Assembly: GCF_000320405.1 (NCBI RefSeq)
Contig: NZ_KB291625.1
Location: forward strand, 1-56,078
Length of the DNA: 56,078 nt
Source: Clostridium celatum DSM 1785
GTDB taxonomy: Bacteria; Bacillota; Clostridia; Clostridiales; Clostridiaceae
Direction: 5' to 3'
Shown: one piece after another, positions 56,052 to 56,078 of the stretch
How the letters are laid out: the number at the start of each line of letters is the position of its first letter
Numbering within the stretch: position 1 is the stretch's first letter
Position numbers and translations under genes: made by a program
The notes under the pieces: model-generated
Databases searched by the model: none
What the model saw: the letters and a program-made list of their open reading frames with translations, nothing else
What the model was told of the DNA's origin: nothing

Positions 56052-56078
56052 GGGGGAGTTCCCGAGTGGCCAAAGGGG
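56052..56078 (+). tRNA. tRNA (partial), probably tRNA-Tyr
   Basis: The last 27 bases fit the 5' end of a tRNA: acceptor strand GGGGGAG, TT at positions 8-9, then the D arm CCCGAGTGGCCAAAGGGG. This D-arm form is that of bacterial tRNA-Tyr (class II). The anticodon is beyond the window; tRNA-Ser is the alternative. Confidence 0.7.

Overview
This 56 kb window is very A+T-rich and gene-dense. It reads as a chromosome segment of a spore-forming, butyrate-type member of Clostridium sensu stricto (inference). The reasons are the sporulation genes (spoIIR, spoIID, spoIIQ, spoIIID, yabG, sipL, yyaC), a thiolase of the acetyl-CoA to butyryl-CoA route, the low-GC codon use, and the Firmicute gene order atp operon - ywmB - murA - spoIID - spoIIQ - spoIIID - mbl. 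No prophage, insertion sequence with a transposase, or CRISPR array is visible.

Layout. 1-160: 3' end of a 23S rRNA gene followed directly by tRNA-Asn. 0.4-7.1 kb: potassium uptake (trkA-trkH), the TldD/TldE peptidase pair and a flavoprotein. 7.2-12.2 kb: a RusA-like nuclease and an SGNH hydrolase (minus strand), then tsaD, a histidine-free alpha/beta-hydrolase-fold protein and an HtrA protease. 12.3-22 kb: a spore-envelope block with two glycosyltransferases each divergent from CotS-family kinase-fold genes, then yabG, veg, an unannotated small RNA candidate and sipL. 22.1-28.7 kb: cyanophycinase and cyanophycin synthetase, ispE, spoIIR, a PP-loop thiolase and a YwiB-like protein. 28.8-40.4 kb: housekeeping genes pyrG, rho, rpmE, tdk, a DUF1385-PrmC fusion, prfA, a Sua5 enzyme, rpiB, upp and dCMP deaminase. 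40.6-41.8 kb: thl. 42.3-49.1 kb: the F1Fo ATP synthase operon behind a structured leader. 49.2-55.6 kb: ywmB, murA, spoIID, spoIIQ, spoIIID, mbl and yyaC. The end holds a tRNA promoter and the first bases of a tRNA, probably Tyr.

How it fits together. Much of the window serves sporulation: intercompartment signalling (SpoIIR), engulfment (SpoIID, SpoIIQ), mother-cell regulation (SpoIIID), coat assembly and modification (SipL, YabG, CotS and glycosyltransferases), and probably cyanophycin as a reserve polymer. Nucleotide salvage genes (upp, tdk, comEB, pyrG) and translation-quality genes (tsaD, Sua5, prmC, prfA) are interspersed.

Points that stand out: (1) a strong minus-strand small-RNA gene between veg and sipL with a near-consensus promoter and an intrinsic terminator; (2) a multi-stem leader before the atp operon; (3) four genes interrupted by 1-2 base indels (glycosyltransferase 2, third CotS, a membrane protein, atpH), three of them at A or T runs, which could be sequence errors; (4) several proteins that keep a fold but have lost catalytic residues (the alpha/beta hydrolase, a CotS paralogue, SpoIIQ); (5) a 90-base near-perfect inverted repeat after murA; (6) palindromes in the thl and tdk promoter regions.
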